A stretch of DNA of 64,000 bases from an uncultured Clostridia bacterium (GCA_949878885.1 CATLBN010000001.1:62001-126000), one strand, 5' to 3'; positions 49,274 through 60,347 are shown, numbered from the stretch's first letter. Made by a program: numbers and translations. The notes: generated from the sequence alone by a model not told the origin.

Positions 49274-51820
49274 ATGGATATTTACAATAAATTTACCGAT
49301 AATCTTCAACAGGTTTTATCGGTTGCCGACGAGGCGGCTAAAATATACGGAAGCAGTTATATCGGAAGCGAACACATAGTTTTTGCAATGTTAAACTGTC
49401 CCGATTGCACGGCTTATAAAGTACTGTCTATGTGCGGAGTTTCGGAAGCCGATTTCCGCGTATATTTTCAGCGTTCCATAGACAGATTTTCAAACGTAAA
49501 CGGTTATACGCCGCGCACAAAGCATATGCTTGAACGCGCGTTGGAGCTTTCGATAGATATTAACGGCGACGACAGTTTGGCAGGTACCGAACATATGCTG
49601 CTTGCAATAATGTCTTCCAACGATTGCCTTGCAATGCGCATTTTAAGCGCGTTGGGCGTTAATATGGCTAATCTTGCAAGCAAGCTTGAACTTGCCATAA
49701 CCGACGGCCTTTCCGAAATAGGTCAGGACGACGAAGAAGGCGACCCGTTTAAAAGTTTTGCGGAATCGTTTTTCGGTTCTTCAGCAAAAGCTCAGCGTCA
49801 GCAGACTAACGGGCAGAAAAGCTCTAAGGAAAGTAAAGGCGCAAGCGCTTTGGATAAATCTGTTTTGCAGTACGGCACAGATTTAACGCAAAAAGCCAGA
49901 GAGGGCAAAATAGACCCGGTTATAGGACGAAAAAAAGAAATAGATAAAATAATTCAGGTATTATCGCGCAGAACAAAAAACAACCCCGTATTGATAGGAG
50001 AGCCGGGCGTTGGAAAAAGCGCCGTGGTAGAAGGGTTGGCGCAAGCCATAATTAAAAACGAAGTACCCGATTTATTAAAAGATAAAATAGTATTTTCTTT
50101 GGATTTGGCTGGAATGGTTGCGGGCGCAAAGTATCGCGGCGACTTTGAGGAACGTCTTAAAAATGCAATTACAACCATAAAAAACAGCGGCAACGTAATA
50201 CTTTTTATAGACGAAATTCATCAAATAGTGGGCGCCGGCGCAACTTCAGACGGAAATATGGACGCGGCAAACATTTTAAAACCTATGCTTGCGCGCGGAG
50301 AACTGCAAACCATAGGCGCAACTACGCTTGAAGAATACCGCAAATACATTGAAAAAGACGCGGCTTTGGAACGCAGGTTTACTCCCGTTCAGGTTGACGA
50401 ACCTACCGTTGACGATACGGTATCTATATTACGCGGATTGCGCGACAAGTATGAAGCGCACCATAAAGTAGTTATAACGGACGAGGCGATAATCGCCGCG
50501 GCAACGCTTTCCGACAGATATATAACCGATAGGTTTTTGCCTGATAAAGCAATAGATTTAATAGACGAAGCAGCTTCGCGCGCAAGGCTCAACAGCTTAA
50601 ACAGCCCGGACGAGGTCAAAGAGCTTGAAGAAAGGCTTAAAAGACTGAACTTGGAAAAGAACAAAGCTGCCAAAGGCGAAAATTATACTCAGGCTCAGAA
50701 GCTTGTTGTTGAGATAAACGAAGTTCAGGAAAAAATAAAAAAACTTACTTCAGAATGGAAGGGCGAAAAGCAGACTACGGCGCCGAATATAGGAAGTAAC
50801 GAAATAGCCGATATAGTAAGCGGTTGGACGGGAGTTCCCGTAGTTAAGCTTACCGAGCAGGAGAGCGAAAAGCTTTTACATTTGGAAGAAAATCTTCACA
50901 AACGTATAATCGGTCAGGACGAAGCGGTTTCCGCCGTATCCAAGGCGATACGCCGCGCTCGCGCAGGGCTTAACGAACCCAATAAACCGATAGGCTCGTT
51001 TATATTCGTAGGACCTACGGGCGTCGGTAAAACAGACCTTGCCAAGGCGCTTGCCGAAACTATGTTCGGCGACGAACGCTTAATGATAAGAATGGATATG
51101 TCGGAATTTATGGAAAAACATTCGGTATCCAAACTTATAGGCGCGCCTCCCGGATATATCGGCTACGACGACAATAACGGCGGTCAGCTTTCCGAGCGGG
51201 TGAGAAGAAAGCCGTATTCGGTTGTGCTTTTCGACGAGGTTGAAAAAGCGCACCCCGACGTGTTTAACGTACTTTTGCAAATTTTGGACGACGGCAGGCT
51301 TACCGACAGCAAGGGCAGAGTAATTAATTTTAAAAATACTATAATAATTATGACTTCCAACGTCGGCGCAAGCCGAATAAAGAAAATGTCTAACTTCGGA
51401 TTTGCTTCAGGCGACGAGTCTGATTCCGGTTACGACAATATGAAAGAAAATATTAACGAAGCGCTTAAAGAGCAGTTTAAGCCGGAGTTTTTAAACCGTC
51501 TTGACGATATTATAATTTTCAGAAAACTCAGCAAGGAAGAAGCAGGCAAAATCTGCCGTAAAATTATAGAAGGACTTTCCGAACGGCTTAAAGACAGAAA
51601 CATTACGTTGAACATTTCCGACGAAGCAATGGATAAACTTTTGGAGGAAGGTTACAACGATATGTTCGGCGCGCGTCCGTTGAAAAGAATTGTGCAAAAA
51701 CGCGTAGAAGACAGACTGTCTGATGAAATTCTTGCCGGAAACATACTTTCTGGAGAGGTTGTAACTGTAACGGTAAAGGACGGAGAATTTGTTTTCCGTT
51801 CCGATAAAAAGAAAGAGTAA
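49274..51820 (+). CDS. clpC: ATP-dependent Clp protease ATP-binding subunit ClpC
   Basis: Two Walker A motifs ([30 protein letters not shown]), Clp_N domain, UVR motif; start at ATG 49274 with gggagg RBS. Confidence 0.96.
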   Translation: MDIYNKFTDNLQQVLSVADEAAKIYGSSYIGSEHIVFAMLNCPDCTAYKVLSMCGVSEADFRVYFQRSIDRFSNVNGYTPRTKHMLERALELSIDINGDDSLAGTEHMLLAIMSSNDCLAMRILSALGVNMANLASKLELAITDGLSEIGQDDEEGDPFKSFAESFFGSSAKAQRQQTNGQKSSKESKGASALDKSVLQYGTDLTQKAREGKIDPVIGRKKEIDKIIQVLSRRTKNNPVLIGEPGVGKSAVVEGLAQAIIKNEVPDLLKDKIVFSLDLAGMVAGAKYRGDFEERLKNAITTIKNSGNVILFIDEIHQIVGAGATSDGNMDAANILKPMLARGELQTIGATTLEEYRKYIEKDAALERRFTPVQVDEPTVDDTVSILRGLRDKYEAHHKVVITDEAIIAAATLSDRYITDRFLPDKAIDLIDEAASRARLNSLNSPDEVKELEERLKRLNLEKNKAAKGENYTQAQKLVVEINEVQEKIKKLTSEWKGEKQTTAPNIGSNEIADIVSGWTGVPVVKLTEQESEKLLHLEENLHKRIIGQDEAVSAVSKAIRRARAGLNEPNKPIGSFIFVGPTGVGKTDLAKALAETMFGDERLMIRMDMSEFMEKHSVSKLIGAPPGYIGYDDNNGGQLSERVRRKPYSVVLFDEVEKAHPDVFNVLLQILDDGRLTDSKGRVINFKNTIIIMTSNVGASRIKKMSNFGFASGDESDSGYDNMKENINEALKEQFKPEFLNRLDDIIIFRKLSKEEAGKICRKIIEGLSERLKDRNITLNISDEAMDKLLEEGYNDMFGARPLKRIVQKRVEDRLSDEILAGNILSGEVVTVTVKDGEFVFRSDKKKE

Positions 51821-51830
51821 TCAAGTTTTT

Positions 51831-51864
51831 AAAAGCGCCTTCGGAGTATTCCGTAGGCGCTTTT
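51831..51864. terminator. Terminator between clpC and convergent cwlD
   Basis: AAAAGCGCCTtcggagtattccgtAGGCGCTTTT. Confidence 0.75.
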
Positions 51865-51881
51865 AATTGCGTTAAATAAAA

Positions 51882-51897
51882 CATATTAGGGGGGCAA
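51882..51897. repeat. Dispersed motif copy C, CATATTAGGGGGGCAA
   Basis: Matches CATATTNNGGGGGCAA also seen at 32759, 32872 (rc) and 55520 (rc). Confidence 0.5.
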
Positions 51898-52587
51898 TTA
51901 AGAATAATAGCTTACGGCGCCCTTAAAAATTGCGTATGCTATTTTCTTTTGGTATTCAGGAGAAACAAGCAATTCTTCGTCTTGCGCGTTGGATAAAAAG
52001 CCGCATTCTACAATAACCGAAGGGTTTTGCGTGCATTTAAGCATATAATAATCGCCTATAAGCGGTTCGTTTGCTTTAACCGCTTCGTCCATTTCGTTAA
52101 TCGCCGTTTGTATTGACAAAGCAAGCGCTTTGCCGCATTCGCTGGATTTGTCAAAAAAAACCTGTCCGCCCCTGCGCGACGGTATGGGACAGAAATTCTG
52201 GTGTACGGATATAACCATATCGGCTTTGTTTTTTTCTATAATTTCCTTGCGTTTTTTCATATCGCGCATTTTAAAGCCTTTGGTTGAAAGTCCGTAAAGT
52301 CCGCCGTTATTCTGTCTGGTCATAACCGCGGTAAATCCGGCGTCGGCAAAATAGCCTTTAAGCTGTTTGGCTATAGCAAGATTTATATCGCTTTCTTTTA
52401 CTGACGAATTAACGCCGTAAACGCCGGCGTCTATGCCTCCGTGTCCGGCGTCTATAACTATAACTTTTTCTCCTGCGGAAGACGTTGCGTAAATGCCGCT
52501 GCCGCAGACTATTCCAAAAGCTATGCCCGCCGCCAAAATTAACGCTGCTGCTATAATAAAACTCTTTTTAAAAATAATTAATTTCAC
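51898..52587 (-). CDS. cwlD: N-acetylmuramoyl-L-alanine amidase (CwlD-like)
   Basis: VIVIDAGHGGIDAGVYG, SVHQNFCP, VIVECGFLSNAQDE; N-terminal TM. Confidence 0.88.
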   Translation of the reverse strand: MKLIIFKKSFIIAAALILAAGIAFGIVCGSGIYATSSAGEKVIVIDAGHGGIDAGVYGVNSSVKESDINLAIAKQLKGYFADAGFTAVMTRQNNGGLYGLSTKGFKMRDMKKRKEIIEKNKADMVISVHQNFCPIPSRRGGQVFFDKSSECGKALALSIQTAINEMDEAVKANEPLIGDYYMLKCTQNPSVIVECGFLSNAQDEELLVSPEYQKKIAYAIFKGAVSYYS

Positions 52588-52645
52588 GCTATATACTATG
52601 GATTAATTGCATTTTTTATGATACGGTGTTATAATAAAATCGTAT

Positions 52646-53041
52646 ATGTGCAATATTTTCACTTCCGTTTCGGAACGGGAAGCAAAAAATTTAAGCCCTG
52701 TAACGCTTGCTTTTATAGGGGACGCGGTTTATTCGCTTTACGTGCGTGCCGACTTAGTGCTTTCGGCGGATTATTCAGCTGGGGTATTGCAAAAATTGAC
52801 TGCGGATAAAGTATCCGCGCGCGGACAAAACGCTACGCTTGACAAAGTTATTCAATGTTTTACGGAAGACGAACTTGCCGTATTTAAACGCGGCAGAAAC
52901 GCAAAAAAACCTACGCGCAGTAAAAACGCAAGCGTTTGCGAATATAATAACTCTACCGGCTTTGAGGCGGTTTTGGGCTATTTGTATCTTATAGGCAATT
53001 ACAAAAGAATAGACGAAATTTTAAACATTGATAAATTATGA
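52646..53041 (+). CDS. mrnC: Mini-ribonuclease 3
   Basis: LSPVTLAFIGDAVYSLYVRADLV; STGFEAVLGYLYLIG. Confidence 0.92.
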   Translation: MCNIFTSVSEREAKNLSPVTLAFIGDAVYSLYVRADLVLSADYSAGVLQKLTADKVSARGQNATLDKVIQCFTEDELAVFKRGRNAKKPTRSKNASVCEYNNSTGFEAVLGYLYLIGNYKRIDEILNIDKL

Positions 53042-53757
53042 AAATTCAAGGCAGAAACGCGGTATCGGAACTCATAAAAACGGGCAAAACCATAGATAAA
53101 ATACTTATGGAAAAAAATCCGCAAGGCAGTTTGAATAAAATATTTTCCGACGCGCGTAAACAAAACGTGCGCGTTCAGTTTGTAGACAGAAAAGTTTTGG
53201 ACAAGGAAAGCGAAGATAAGCGTCATCAGGGAGTTATAGCGTTTGCTTCCGATTATAAATACGCTTCGTTAGACGATATATTGGGTGCAACCGAAAAAAC
53301 CGACTCGCTTATTATACTTTGCGATGGCATAGAAGACGTGCATAATCTGGGCTCTATTATAAGAGTTGCCGAATGCGTAGGCGCAAACGGAGTGGTTATT
53401 CCTTCCACAAATTCGGCAAGCGTAACCGAGGCTGTTGTAAGAATTTCGGCAGGCGCTGCGGAACATATGCGCGTTGCAAAAGTAAATTCGTTAAACAGAA
53501 CTATCGACCAACTTAAAAAGGCAGGTTATTGGCTGTACGCCTTGGAAGCCGACGGCGAAAGTATTTACGGAAAAGATTTCGGCGGGAAAGTCGCCCTTGT
53601 TATAGGCGGCGAGGACGGGGGAGTAAAACGGCTTACGCGCGAAAAATGCGATTATTGCGTTTCGCTTCCGCTTAAAGGCAAAGTAAATTCTTTAAACGCT
53701 TCGGTGGCATTGGGCGTTGCGGCTTACGAAATTTTAAGGACGCGTACGCAAAAATAA
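53038..53757 (+). CDS. rlmB: 23S rRNA (guanosine-2'-O-)-methyltransferase RlmB (SpoU family)
   Basis: GRNAVSELIKTGK, DGIEDVHNLGSIIRVAECVGANGVVIP, SLNASVALGVAAYEILR. Confidence 0.94.
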   Translation: MKIQGRNAVSELIKTGKTIDKILMEKNPQGSLNKIFSDARKQNVRVQFVDRKVLDKESEDKRHQGVIAFASDYKYASLDDILGATEKTDSLIILCDGIEDVHNLGSIIRVAECVGANGVVIPSTNSASVTEAVVRISAGAAEHMRVAKVNSLNRTIDQLKKAGYWLYALEADGESIYGKDFGGKVALVIGGEDGGVKRLTREKCDYCVSLPLKGKVNSLNASVALGVAAYEILRTRTQK

Positions 53758-53759
53758 TT

Positions 53760-54311
53760 ATGACTGACGAAAAAACTGTTCTGCTTGCCCGCGGCGGCGA
53801 CAAGGCGGCGGAGGATTTGATACTCAAAAAATATTTACCGCTTGTAAAAGCTGTTTCCGCAAGGTTTTTTCTTTGCGGAGGCGAAGCCGAAGATTTGGAA
53901 CAGGAAGGTCTTTGCGGACTTTTTTCGGCTATAAACGGTTTTCACGGCGGCGGCGCAAACTTTTCCACTTACGCATATACGTGTATCAGAAATTCAGTCA
54001 TAGACGCGGTAAAAAAAAGCAGAGGAGCAAAACATTCCGCGCTGAATAATTTTGTTCCCATTTTGGAAATTTGCGGAGAAGCATCTTACGAAAATCCCGA
54101 AGCCGAGGTAATTAAAAGCGAAAACAGACGTGAATTTTTACAGAAAATTTCAGGCATCTTATCTTCTTTGGAATTTAAAATTATAGTAATGTATATCGAC
54201 GGCTCGGCTGTCGGCGAAATATCCGCCGCGCTCGGCAAATCCCAAAAAAGCGTATCCAATGCGTTGGCGCGCGCAAAAAACAAACTTATAAAACTTTATT
54301 CGGAGAAGTAA
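53760..54311 (+). CDS. Sigma-70 family RNA polymerase sigma factor, SigH-like
   Basis: AEDLEQEGLCGLFSAINGF region 2; C-terminal HTH; position after mrnC-rlmB as for sigH in Firmicutes. Confidence 0.8.
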   Translation: MTDEKTVLLARGGDKAAEDLILKKYLPLVKAVSARFFLCGGEAEDLEQEGLCGLFSAINGFHGGGANFSTYAYTCIRNSVIDAVKKSRGAKHSALNNFVPILEICGEASYENPEAEVIKSENRREFLQKISGILSSLEFKIIVMYIDGSAVGEISAALGKSQKSVSNALARAKNKLIKLYSEK

Positions 54312-56050
54312 TGGCATATTTGGCGTTTTACAGAACCTTCCGCCCCGCAACTTTTGACGAGGTAGTAAGGCAGGAACATATAGTCCGTATTCTGAAAAAT
54401 CAAATCGACGGCGACAAGGTAGGGCACGCGTATTTGTTTTGCGGTCCGCGCGGCACAGGCAAAACAACTCTTGCAAAAATTTTTGCACGCGCAATTAACT
54501 GCGAAAATCCGCAAAACGGCTCGCCCTGCGGTAAGTGCGCAACCTGTAAGGCGCTGTCTGACGGGTCGAGTTTGGATATTTCGGAAATAGACGCGGCGTC
54601 GAACAACGGGGTTGACGAAATGCGCGACCTGCGCGAAAAGGTGCAATATCCACCCGTGGCAGGCAAATATAAAGTTTATATAATAGACGAAGTGCATATG
54701 CTTACCGCGTCTGCATTCAATGCGGTGTTAAAAACGTTGGAAGAACCGCCCCGTCACGCGGTGTTCATTCTTGCCACTACCGAACCGCAGAAAATTCCGG
54801 CAACCATTTTATCGCGCTGTATGCGTTTTGATTTTAAATTGATTCCTCAATCGGATTTGGAAGAACTTATTAAATCCGTACTTATAAAAACGGGTAAGCA
54901 ATTCGAGCCGGAAGCCGTTTCGGCAATCGCGCGCGCAGGCGCCGGCAGCGCAAGGGACAGTTTATCTATAGCCGATATGTGCGCGTCGTACTCAAAGGGC
55001 AAGTTGACTTATAACGACGTAAACGCCGTTTTGGGCGGTACGGAATACGCTAAAGTAGCGCATATATGCGGCTTAATTATAAAAGAAAACGCCGCAGGAG
55101 CGCTTGAAGCGGTTGAAAATATTTTGGCTACAGGCAAAAGCGTGGGCGTGCTTATTAAGGATATGCTGTCGTTTTTAAACGATTGCGCAATAGTTAAAGT
55201 TTGCAAGTCGGCGCGAGAAATTATTAATTTACCCGAAGAAACGTTTAAACTTATTCACAACGTTGCGGCAGAGAGCGACGGGCACAAATTGCTGCGCGTT
55301 ACCGAAATTATTTCCAAAGCCGAAACCGATATGCGCTATTCAACAAACGGCAGAATAACTTTGGAAACGGCGGTTTTAAAGTGCGCTATGCCCGCTGCCG
55401 ATTACAATATAGACGCGCTTATAGGTAAAATAAACGCTATTGAAAAAAAGATTAACCAAGGCATATCTCTTGCTCCTTCCGCCGCAGAAGAAAGCTTGCA
55501 AAAAGTCGAAAAAACGGAATTGCCCCCCGAATATGGCAAAGTTAACGATTTAAAAAGCGAAAAAATAATAGATAAAAATTCAAAATCCCAAAGCAAAGCC
55601 AATTTAACGGCGGCTTCGGATGAAGATTTTTCCGAAAGCCCGTTTAAAGAAAATGCTAACGTAACGGTAACGCAGCCAGCGCTTTGGGAAACGGGTGCGG
55701 CGTCTTCGCCGCCCTCCGCGTGTACGCTTTCCGAAAGCGAAAAACGTACGGTATTTGCAAAATTTATAAAAAGTTTGCGCACCGCGCATAAAAATGCGGT
55801 ATTGTTTACTCTCTGTATGGATTTAGCAAGTACGTTCGAGGGCGATAATTTAATTTTAACTACGGACAGCGAGGCAGTGTTCAAAGCCTTGAACCGTACG
55901 GAAAACAATAAATTTATGTCCGAAGTTTTAGCCGAATTGGGAGTGGCGCAGTTTGAAGTGCGCTATGCTAAAAAGGGCGAAAGCAAATACGATGCGGCGG
56001 TTAAAGAGCTTAAAAACAATTTCGACGGAATAAACATAGAAATTAAATAA
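54311..56050 (+). CDS. dnaX: DNA polymerase III subunit gamma/tau
   Basis: HAYLFCGPRGTGKTTLAKIFARAINC, EIDAASNNGVDEMRDLREK, IIDEVHMLTASAFNAVLKTLEEPP. Confidence 0.97.
   Translation: MAYLAFYRTFRPATFDEVVRQEHIVRILKNQIDGDKVGHAYLFCGPRGTGKTTLAKIFARAINCENPQNGSPCGKCATCKALSDGSSLDISEIDAASNNGVDEMRDLREKVQYPPVAGKYKVYIIDEVHMLTASAFNAVLKTLEEPPRHAVFILATTEPQKIPATILSRCMRFDFKLIPQSDLEELIKSVLIKTGKQFEPEAVSAIARAGAGSARDSLSIADMCASYSKGKLTYNDVNAVLGGTEYAKVAHICGLIIKENAAGALEAVENILATGKSVGVLIKDMLSFLNDCAIVKVCKSAREIINLPEETFKLIHNVAAESDGHKLLRVTEIISKAETDMRYSTNGRITLETAVLKCAMPAADYNIDALIGKINAIEKKINQGISLAPSAAEESLQKVEKTELPPEYGKVNDLKSEKIIDKNSKSQSKANLTAASDEDFSESPFKENANVTVTQPALWETGAASSPPSACTLSESEKRTVFAKFIKSLRTAHKNAVLFTLCMDLASTFEGDNLILTTDSEAVFKALNRTENNKFMSEVLAELGVAQFEVRYAKKGESKYDAAVKELKNNFDGINIEIK
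55444..55450 (+). promoter_or_regulatory. Candidate programmed -1 frameshift / slippage site A AAA AAG in dnaX
   Basis: GAA AAA AAG ATT AAC in frame; the -1 frame reads GAT TAA immediately after the heptamer. Confidence 0.45.
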
Positions 56051-56086
56051 CCTGATTACATTAAGTTTATTTTTATAAGGAGTTAT

Positions 56087-56446
56087 ATGGCAGGATTTAA
56101 AGGCGGAATGGGCAATATGCAAAATCTTATGCGCGAAGCGCAGAAGATGCAGGAACAAATGCAGGAAGCTGATAAAGAGCTTGAAGAACTTGAAGTAGTG
56201 GGGCTCTCCGGCGGCGGCGAAGAAGGCGATGAAACCGTTGTTGTTTATATGAACGGCAAAAAAATAATAAACGGTATCGAGTTCGGCAGTAAACTTTCGG
56301 AAATTGTAGACATTTCCGACGGCGACGACGTTGAAATGCTCGAAGATTTGATTATGGCGGCTATAAACGACGGCTACAAAAAAGCCGAAGAACTTTATAA
56401 CGAAAAAATGGGTCCCTACGCAAAGGCAGGCAAAGGGCTGTTGTAA
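56087..56446 (+). CDS. YbaB/EbfC-family nucleoid-associated protein
   Basis: NMQNLMREAQKMQEQMQEADKELEELEVVGLSGGG; between dnaX and recR. Confidence 0.93.
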   Translation: MAGFKGGMGNMQNLMREAQKMQEQMQEADKELEELEVVGLSGGGEEGDETVVVYMNGKKIINGIEFGSKLSEIVDISDGDDVEMLEDLIMAAINDGYKKAEELYNEKMGPYAKAGKGLL

Positions 56447-56494
56447 AAGACAAAATTAAACGCCGTTATTTAATAAAACCTAAAAAGGTAATAG

Positions 56495-57085
56495 ATGGAT
56501 ATTTTTATAGAGCCGATAGGCAAACTTATAAATCAGTTTACCAAGCTTCCGGGCGTAGGTAAAAAAACCGCTCAGCGGTACGCCTATAAAATTATAGGTA
56601 TGACCGATGCCGAAGCAAAGGAATTTGCGGAAAGCGTGCTGTATTGCAAACAAAAAGTCAAATATTGCAAAACCTGCGGTAATTTTACCGAAAACGAAAT
56701 TTGCGACGTTTGCAAAAACAGAAGCCATTCCGCGATTTGCGTGGTAAAAGAGCCCAAGGACGTTATAGCAATGGAAAAGCTGCGCGAATTTAAGGGCGTT
56801 TATCACGTTTTACACGGAGTTATAAGTCCAATGGACGGGATAGGTCCAAACGATATACGCATAAAAGAGCTGCTTGCACGTATAGACGGCGAAGTTAAAG
56901 AAGTTATTATGGCAACCAATCCCGACGTAGAGGGCGAAGCTACGGCTATGTACATAGCAAAGCTTTTAAAACCGCTTGGAGTAAACGTTACGCGGCTTGC
57001 GCACGGCATTCCCATAGGCGGAGAGTTGGAATACACAGACGAAGTAACCCTGTCGCGCGCTTTAAGCGAAAGAAAAAGTTTATAA
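56495..57085 (+). CDS. recR: Recombination protein RecR
   Basis: [35 protein letters not shown], Toprim-domain [15 protein letters not shown]. Confidence 0.96.
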   Translation: MDIFIEPIGKLINQFTKLPGVGKKTAQRYAYKIIGMTDAEAKEFAESVLYCKQKVKYCKTCGNFTENEICDVCKNRSHSAICVVKEPKDVIAMEKLREFKGVYHVLHGVISPMDGIGPNDIRIKELLARIDGEVKEVIMATNPDVEGEATAMYIAKLLKPLGVNVTRLAHGIPIGGELEYTDEVTLSRALSERKSL

Positions 57086-57111
57086 ATTCAAAAAACAGTT
57101 TGGAGTGATTT

Positions 57112-58101
57112 ATGAAAATATCGGTTTTAGGATGCGGCCGCTGGGGTTCGTTTATAGCTTGGTATCAGGCAACCGTATTAAAAAACCAGGTTATTTCTTG
57201 GGGTCCTGAGGGCGAATATTCATACGAAGTGCTTAAAAACACGGGCAGAAACGAGTATGTAGAGCTGGATAAATCAATTACGCTTACGTGCGATTTAAAG
57301 TTTGCCGTAGATAAAAGCGATGTTATTATAATATCTATTTCCTCGCAGGGTTTGCGCGGTTTTATGAAAAAAATAACCGCTTATAATGTAAAAGACAAGA
57401 TTTTTGTTCTTTGTATGAAAGGTATAGAGGAAAGTACGGGCAAAAGACTTTCCGAAGTGCTTATAGAAAGCGGTATTCAAAAAAATAAAATAGCCGTATG
57501 GGTGGGACCCGGACATATACAGGCTTTTACAAGCGGAATTCCAAATTGTATGATTATAGACAGTTATTCCGCAGAACTTAAAAAAGAACTTGCAAATAAA
57601 TTCAAGTCCAATTTAATACGTTTTTATTACGGAAACGATATAATAGGCAACGAAATAGGCGCTGCAGCTAAAAACGTTTTGGGTATAGCCGCAGGCGTGT
57701 TGGACGGCAGCGGATACGTAAGTTTAAAAGGTCCGCTTATGGCACGCGGCGCGTTCGAAGTTGGTAAACTTATTAAGGCAATGGGCGGCGAGTTTAACTC
57801 TGCTTACGGGTTGGCGCATTTGGGAGATTACGAAACAACGCTGTTTTCCGAATTTTCGCACAACCGCAGATACGGCGAAATGATGGCGCACGGCGCAAAA
57901 TTCGATAAGCTTGCCGAAGGCGTTATGACAGCCAAGGCAATGAAAGAGCTTGCGGACAGATATAATTTGGAAATGCCCATTACCGAAGCGGTTTACGAAG
58001 CTTGTTTTTTATCGCACGTATTCGAAGACGGCGACGGCGCGAAAAACTGTATGAATATAATTTTAAAGCTTTTCGACAGAGTAACCAAAAGCGAATTTTA
58101 A
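57112..58101 (+). CDS. gpsA: NAD(P)H-dependent glycerol-3-phosphate dehydrogenase
   Basis: KISVLGCGRWGSFIAWYQA; IGAAAKNVLGIAAGVLDG; GLAHLGDYETTLFSEFSHNRRYG. Confidence 0.88.
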   Translation: MKISVLGCGRWGSFIAWYQATVLKNQVISWGPEGEYSYEVLKNTGRNEYVELDKSITLTCDLKFAVDKSDVIIISISSQGLRGFMKKITAYNVKDKIFVLCMKGIEESTGKRLSEVLIESGIQKNKIAVWVGPGHIQAFTSGIPNCMIIDSYSAELKKELANKFKSNLIRFYYGNDIIGNEIGAAAKNVLGIAAGVLDGSGYVSLKGPLMARGAFEVGKLIKAMGGEFNSAYGLAHLGDYETTLFSEFSHNRRYGEMMAHGAKFDKLAEGVMTAKAMKELADRYNLEMPITEAVYEACFLSHVFEDGDGAKNCMNIILKLFDRVTKSEF

Positions 58102-58173
58102 AATTTTACGGATTATAAACTTATAACCGAATTTAAACAATTTACAAATTTTTTATATATACGAGGCATTATT

Positions 58174-60003
58174 TTGATTAGAGAAGATTTGAGAAACGTA
58201 GCTATAATCGCGCACGTAGACCACGGCAAAACCACGCTTGTTGACGCTATGTTAAAGCAGAGCCACACTTTCCGCGACAACCAGTCGGTTGAAGAACGCG
58301 TAATGGATTCTGGCGATTTGGAGCGCGAAAGAGGAATTACCATACTTGCAAAAAATACGTCAATACACTACAACGGCGTTAAAATCAACGTTGTAGACAC
58401 TCCGGGACACGCGGATTTTTCCGGAGAAGTAGAACGCGTTATGATGATGGTAAACGGCGTGTTGGTGCTTGTAGACGCGGCGGAAGGACCTATGCCGCAA
58501 ACGCGTTTCGTTATGCAAAAAGCGCTTGAAATGGGACACAGGCTTATAATCGTAGTAAACAAAATAGACCGTCCCGACGCAAGATTAAACGAAGTTCAGG
58601 ACGAAATTTTAGAGCTTTTGCTTGAACTTGACGCCTCTGACGACCAGCTTATGTCGCCAGTGGTTTGGTGTTCGGGCAGGGACGGTACTGCAACTTTGGA
58701 TTTAAACAGCAAAGGCAAAGATTTGTGCCCGCTTTTCGAAACTATACTCAGTCATATCAAACCTATGGACGCTGATACCGAGGGCGCTGCGCAGGTGCTT
58801 GTTTCTTCTATCGACTACAACGAATACGTTGGCAGAATAGGCATCGGCAGAATAGAACGCGGCGAAGTTAAGCAGGGGCAAAGCGTTACGGTTTGCAATT
58901 ACAATAATTTGCAATTAAAAACGCCCGGTAAAATAGTTAATTTGTATCAAATAGAAGGTTTACAGCGCGTCCCCTGCGAAACGGCAAAGGCCGGAGATAT
59001 AATTTGTTTTTCGGGGCTCGAAAAAATCAATATCGGCGATACCGTTTGTTCAAACGATTGCATAGAGCCGCATAAGTTTGTAAAAATAACCGAGCCTACT
59101 GTTGAAATGACTTTTTCCGTAAACGATTCGCCGTTTGCGGGGAAAGAAGGGAAATGGGTTACCACAAGACATTTGCGGGACAGGCTTTTTAAAGAACTTT
59201 TAAAAGACGTTTCGCTGCGCGTTGAAGAAACGGGTTCCGCCGACAGTTACAGAGTATGCGGCAGGGGCGAAATGCATCTTTCTATTTTAATAGAGAATAT
59301 GCGCAGAGAAGGTTACGAATTTCAGGTTTCAACGCCGCGCGTTATGTTTAAAGATATTGACGGCGTGCGCTGCGAACCGATGGAACGGCTTATAGTGGAC
59401 GTGCCCGAAGACGCAACGGGTTCGGTTTTTCAAAGTATGGGCAACCGCAAGGGCGAACTTTTGCATATGAGCGCGATTGGTTCGCGCACAAGATTGGAAT
59501 TTATTATTCCTGCGCGCGGATTGTTCGGCTATAAATCTGAATTTTTAACCTCAACTAAGGGCGAAGGCGTTATGAACAGCGTGTTTTTCGAGTATCAGCC
59601 TTACAAAGGCGAACTTTCGCGCAGAAGCACGGGTTCGCTTGTTGCTTTCGAAACGGGCGAAGCCGTAACTTACGGGCTTTTTAACGCGCAGGGCAGAGGT
59701 GCGCTGTTTATCGGCGCCGGCACTCCCGTTTACGAAGGTATGGTTATAGGTGAAAGTCCCAAAAACGAAGATATAAACGTAAACGTTTGCAAAACAAAGC
59801 ACTTGACAAACACTCGGTCAAGTTCAAGCGACGACGCGTTAAGGCTTATAACTCCTAAGCGTATGAGTTTGGAAGAATGTCTTGAATTTATAGGCGACGA
59901 CGAACTTTTGGAGGTTACTCCCAAAAATATTCGCATACGCAAGCGTATTTTAGACAGCGAATTAAGAGCAAAAGCGCGTGCAAAAGAGAAAAAATCCCTA
60001 TAA
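58174..60003 (+). CDS. typA: Translational GTPase TypA/BipA (TTG start)
   Basis: [54 protein letters not shown]. Confidence 0.96.
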   Translation: MIREDLRNVAIIAHVDHGKTTLVDAMLKQSHTFRDNQSVEERVMDSGDLERERGITILAKNTSIHYNGVKINVVDTPGHADFSGEVERVMMMVNGVLVLVDAAEGPMPQTRFVMQKALEMGHRLIIVVNKIDRPDARLNEVQDEILELLLELDASDDQLMSPVVWCSGRDGTATLDLNSKGKDLCPLFETILSHIKPMDADTEGAAQVLVSSIDYNEYVGRIGIGRIERGEVKQGQSVTVCNYNNLQLKTPGKIVNLYQIEGLQRVPCETAKAGDIICFSGLEKINIGDTVCSNDCIEPHKFVKITEPTVEMTFSVNDSPFAGKEGKWVTTRHLRDRLFKELLKDVSLRVEETGSADSYRVCGRGEMHLSILIENMRREGYEFQVSTPRVMFKDIDGVRCEPMERLIVDVPEDATGSVFQSMGNRKGELLHMSAIGSRTRLEFIIPARGLFGYKSEFLTSTKGEGVMNSVFFEYQPYKGELSRRSTGSLVAFETGEAVTYGLFNAQGRGALFIGAGTPVYEGMVIGESPKNEDINVNVCKTKHLTNTRSSSSDDALRLITPKRMSLEECLEFIGDDELLEVTPKNIRIRKRILDSELRAKARAKEKKSL

Positions 60004-60050
60004 CGGCTTTATGTTTTATTTCATAAATCCTTAAAAACCGACATATATAT

Positions 60051-60079
60051 ATACCACACCCACGGGCGTGGTATTTTTA
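60051..60079 (+). terminator. Terminator after typA
   Basis: ATACCACACCCacgGGGCGTGGTAT-like hairpin followed by ttttattttttt. Confidence 0.65.
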
Positions 60080-60095
60080 TTTTTTGTGGTGAGTT

Positions 60096-60347
60096 ATGGA
60101 AGAAGGACACAATTTAAATGTTGAACAATGCAAAAAAATAACCGCAACGCAAATTTTAAGCGTAGACGCTTTTTCGGATAAGCAAATTATACTAAGCTAT
60201 TCCGGCGGAAGAATTGCCGTTGCGGGCAGCGGAATGAAAATTATTAATTTTTCAAAAACAAGCGGAGCTTTTGCGGCAACCGGAAGTATAACGGGAGTAA
60301 AATATATGCAAAAGGGCGGCAGCTTAAAACAGCGTTTATTTAAATAA
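60096..60347 (+). CDS. yabP: Sporulation protein YabP
   Basis: ILSVDAFSDKQIILSYSGGRIAVAGSGMKIINFSKTSGAFAATGSITGVKY; upstream of yabQ and a divIC-like gene. Confidence 0.85.
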   Translation: MEEGHNLNVEQCKKITATQILSVDAFSDKQIILSYSGGRIAVAGSGMKIINFSKTSGAFAATGSITGVKYMQKGGSLKQRLFK

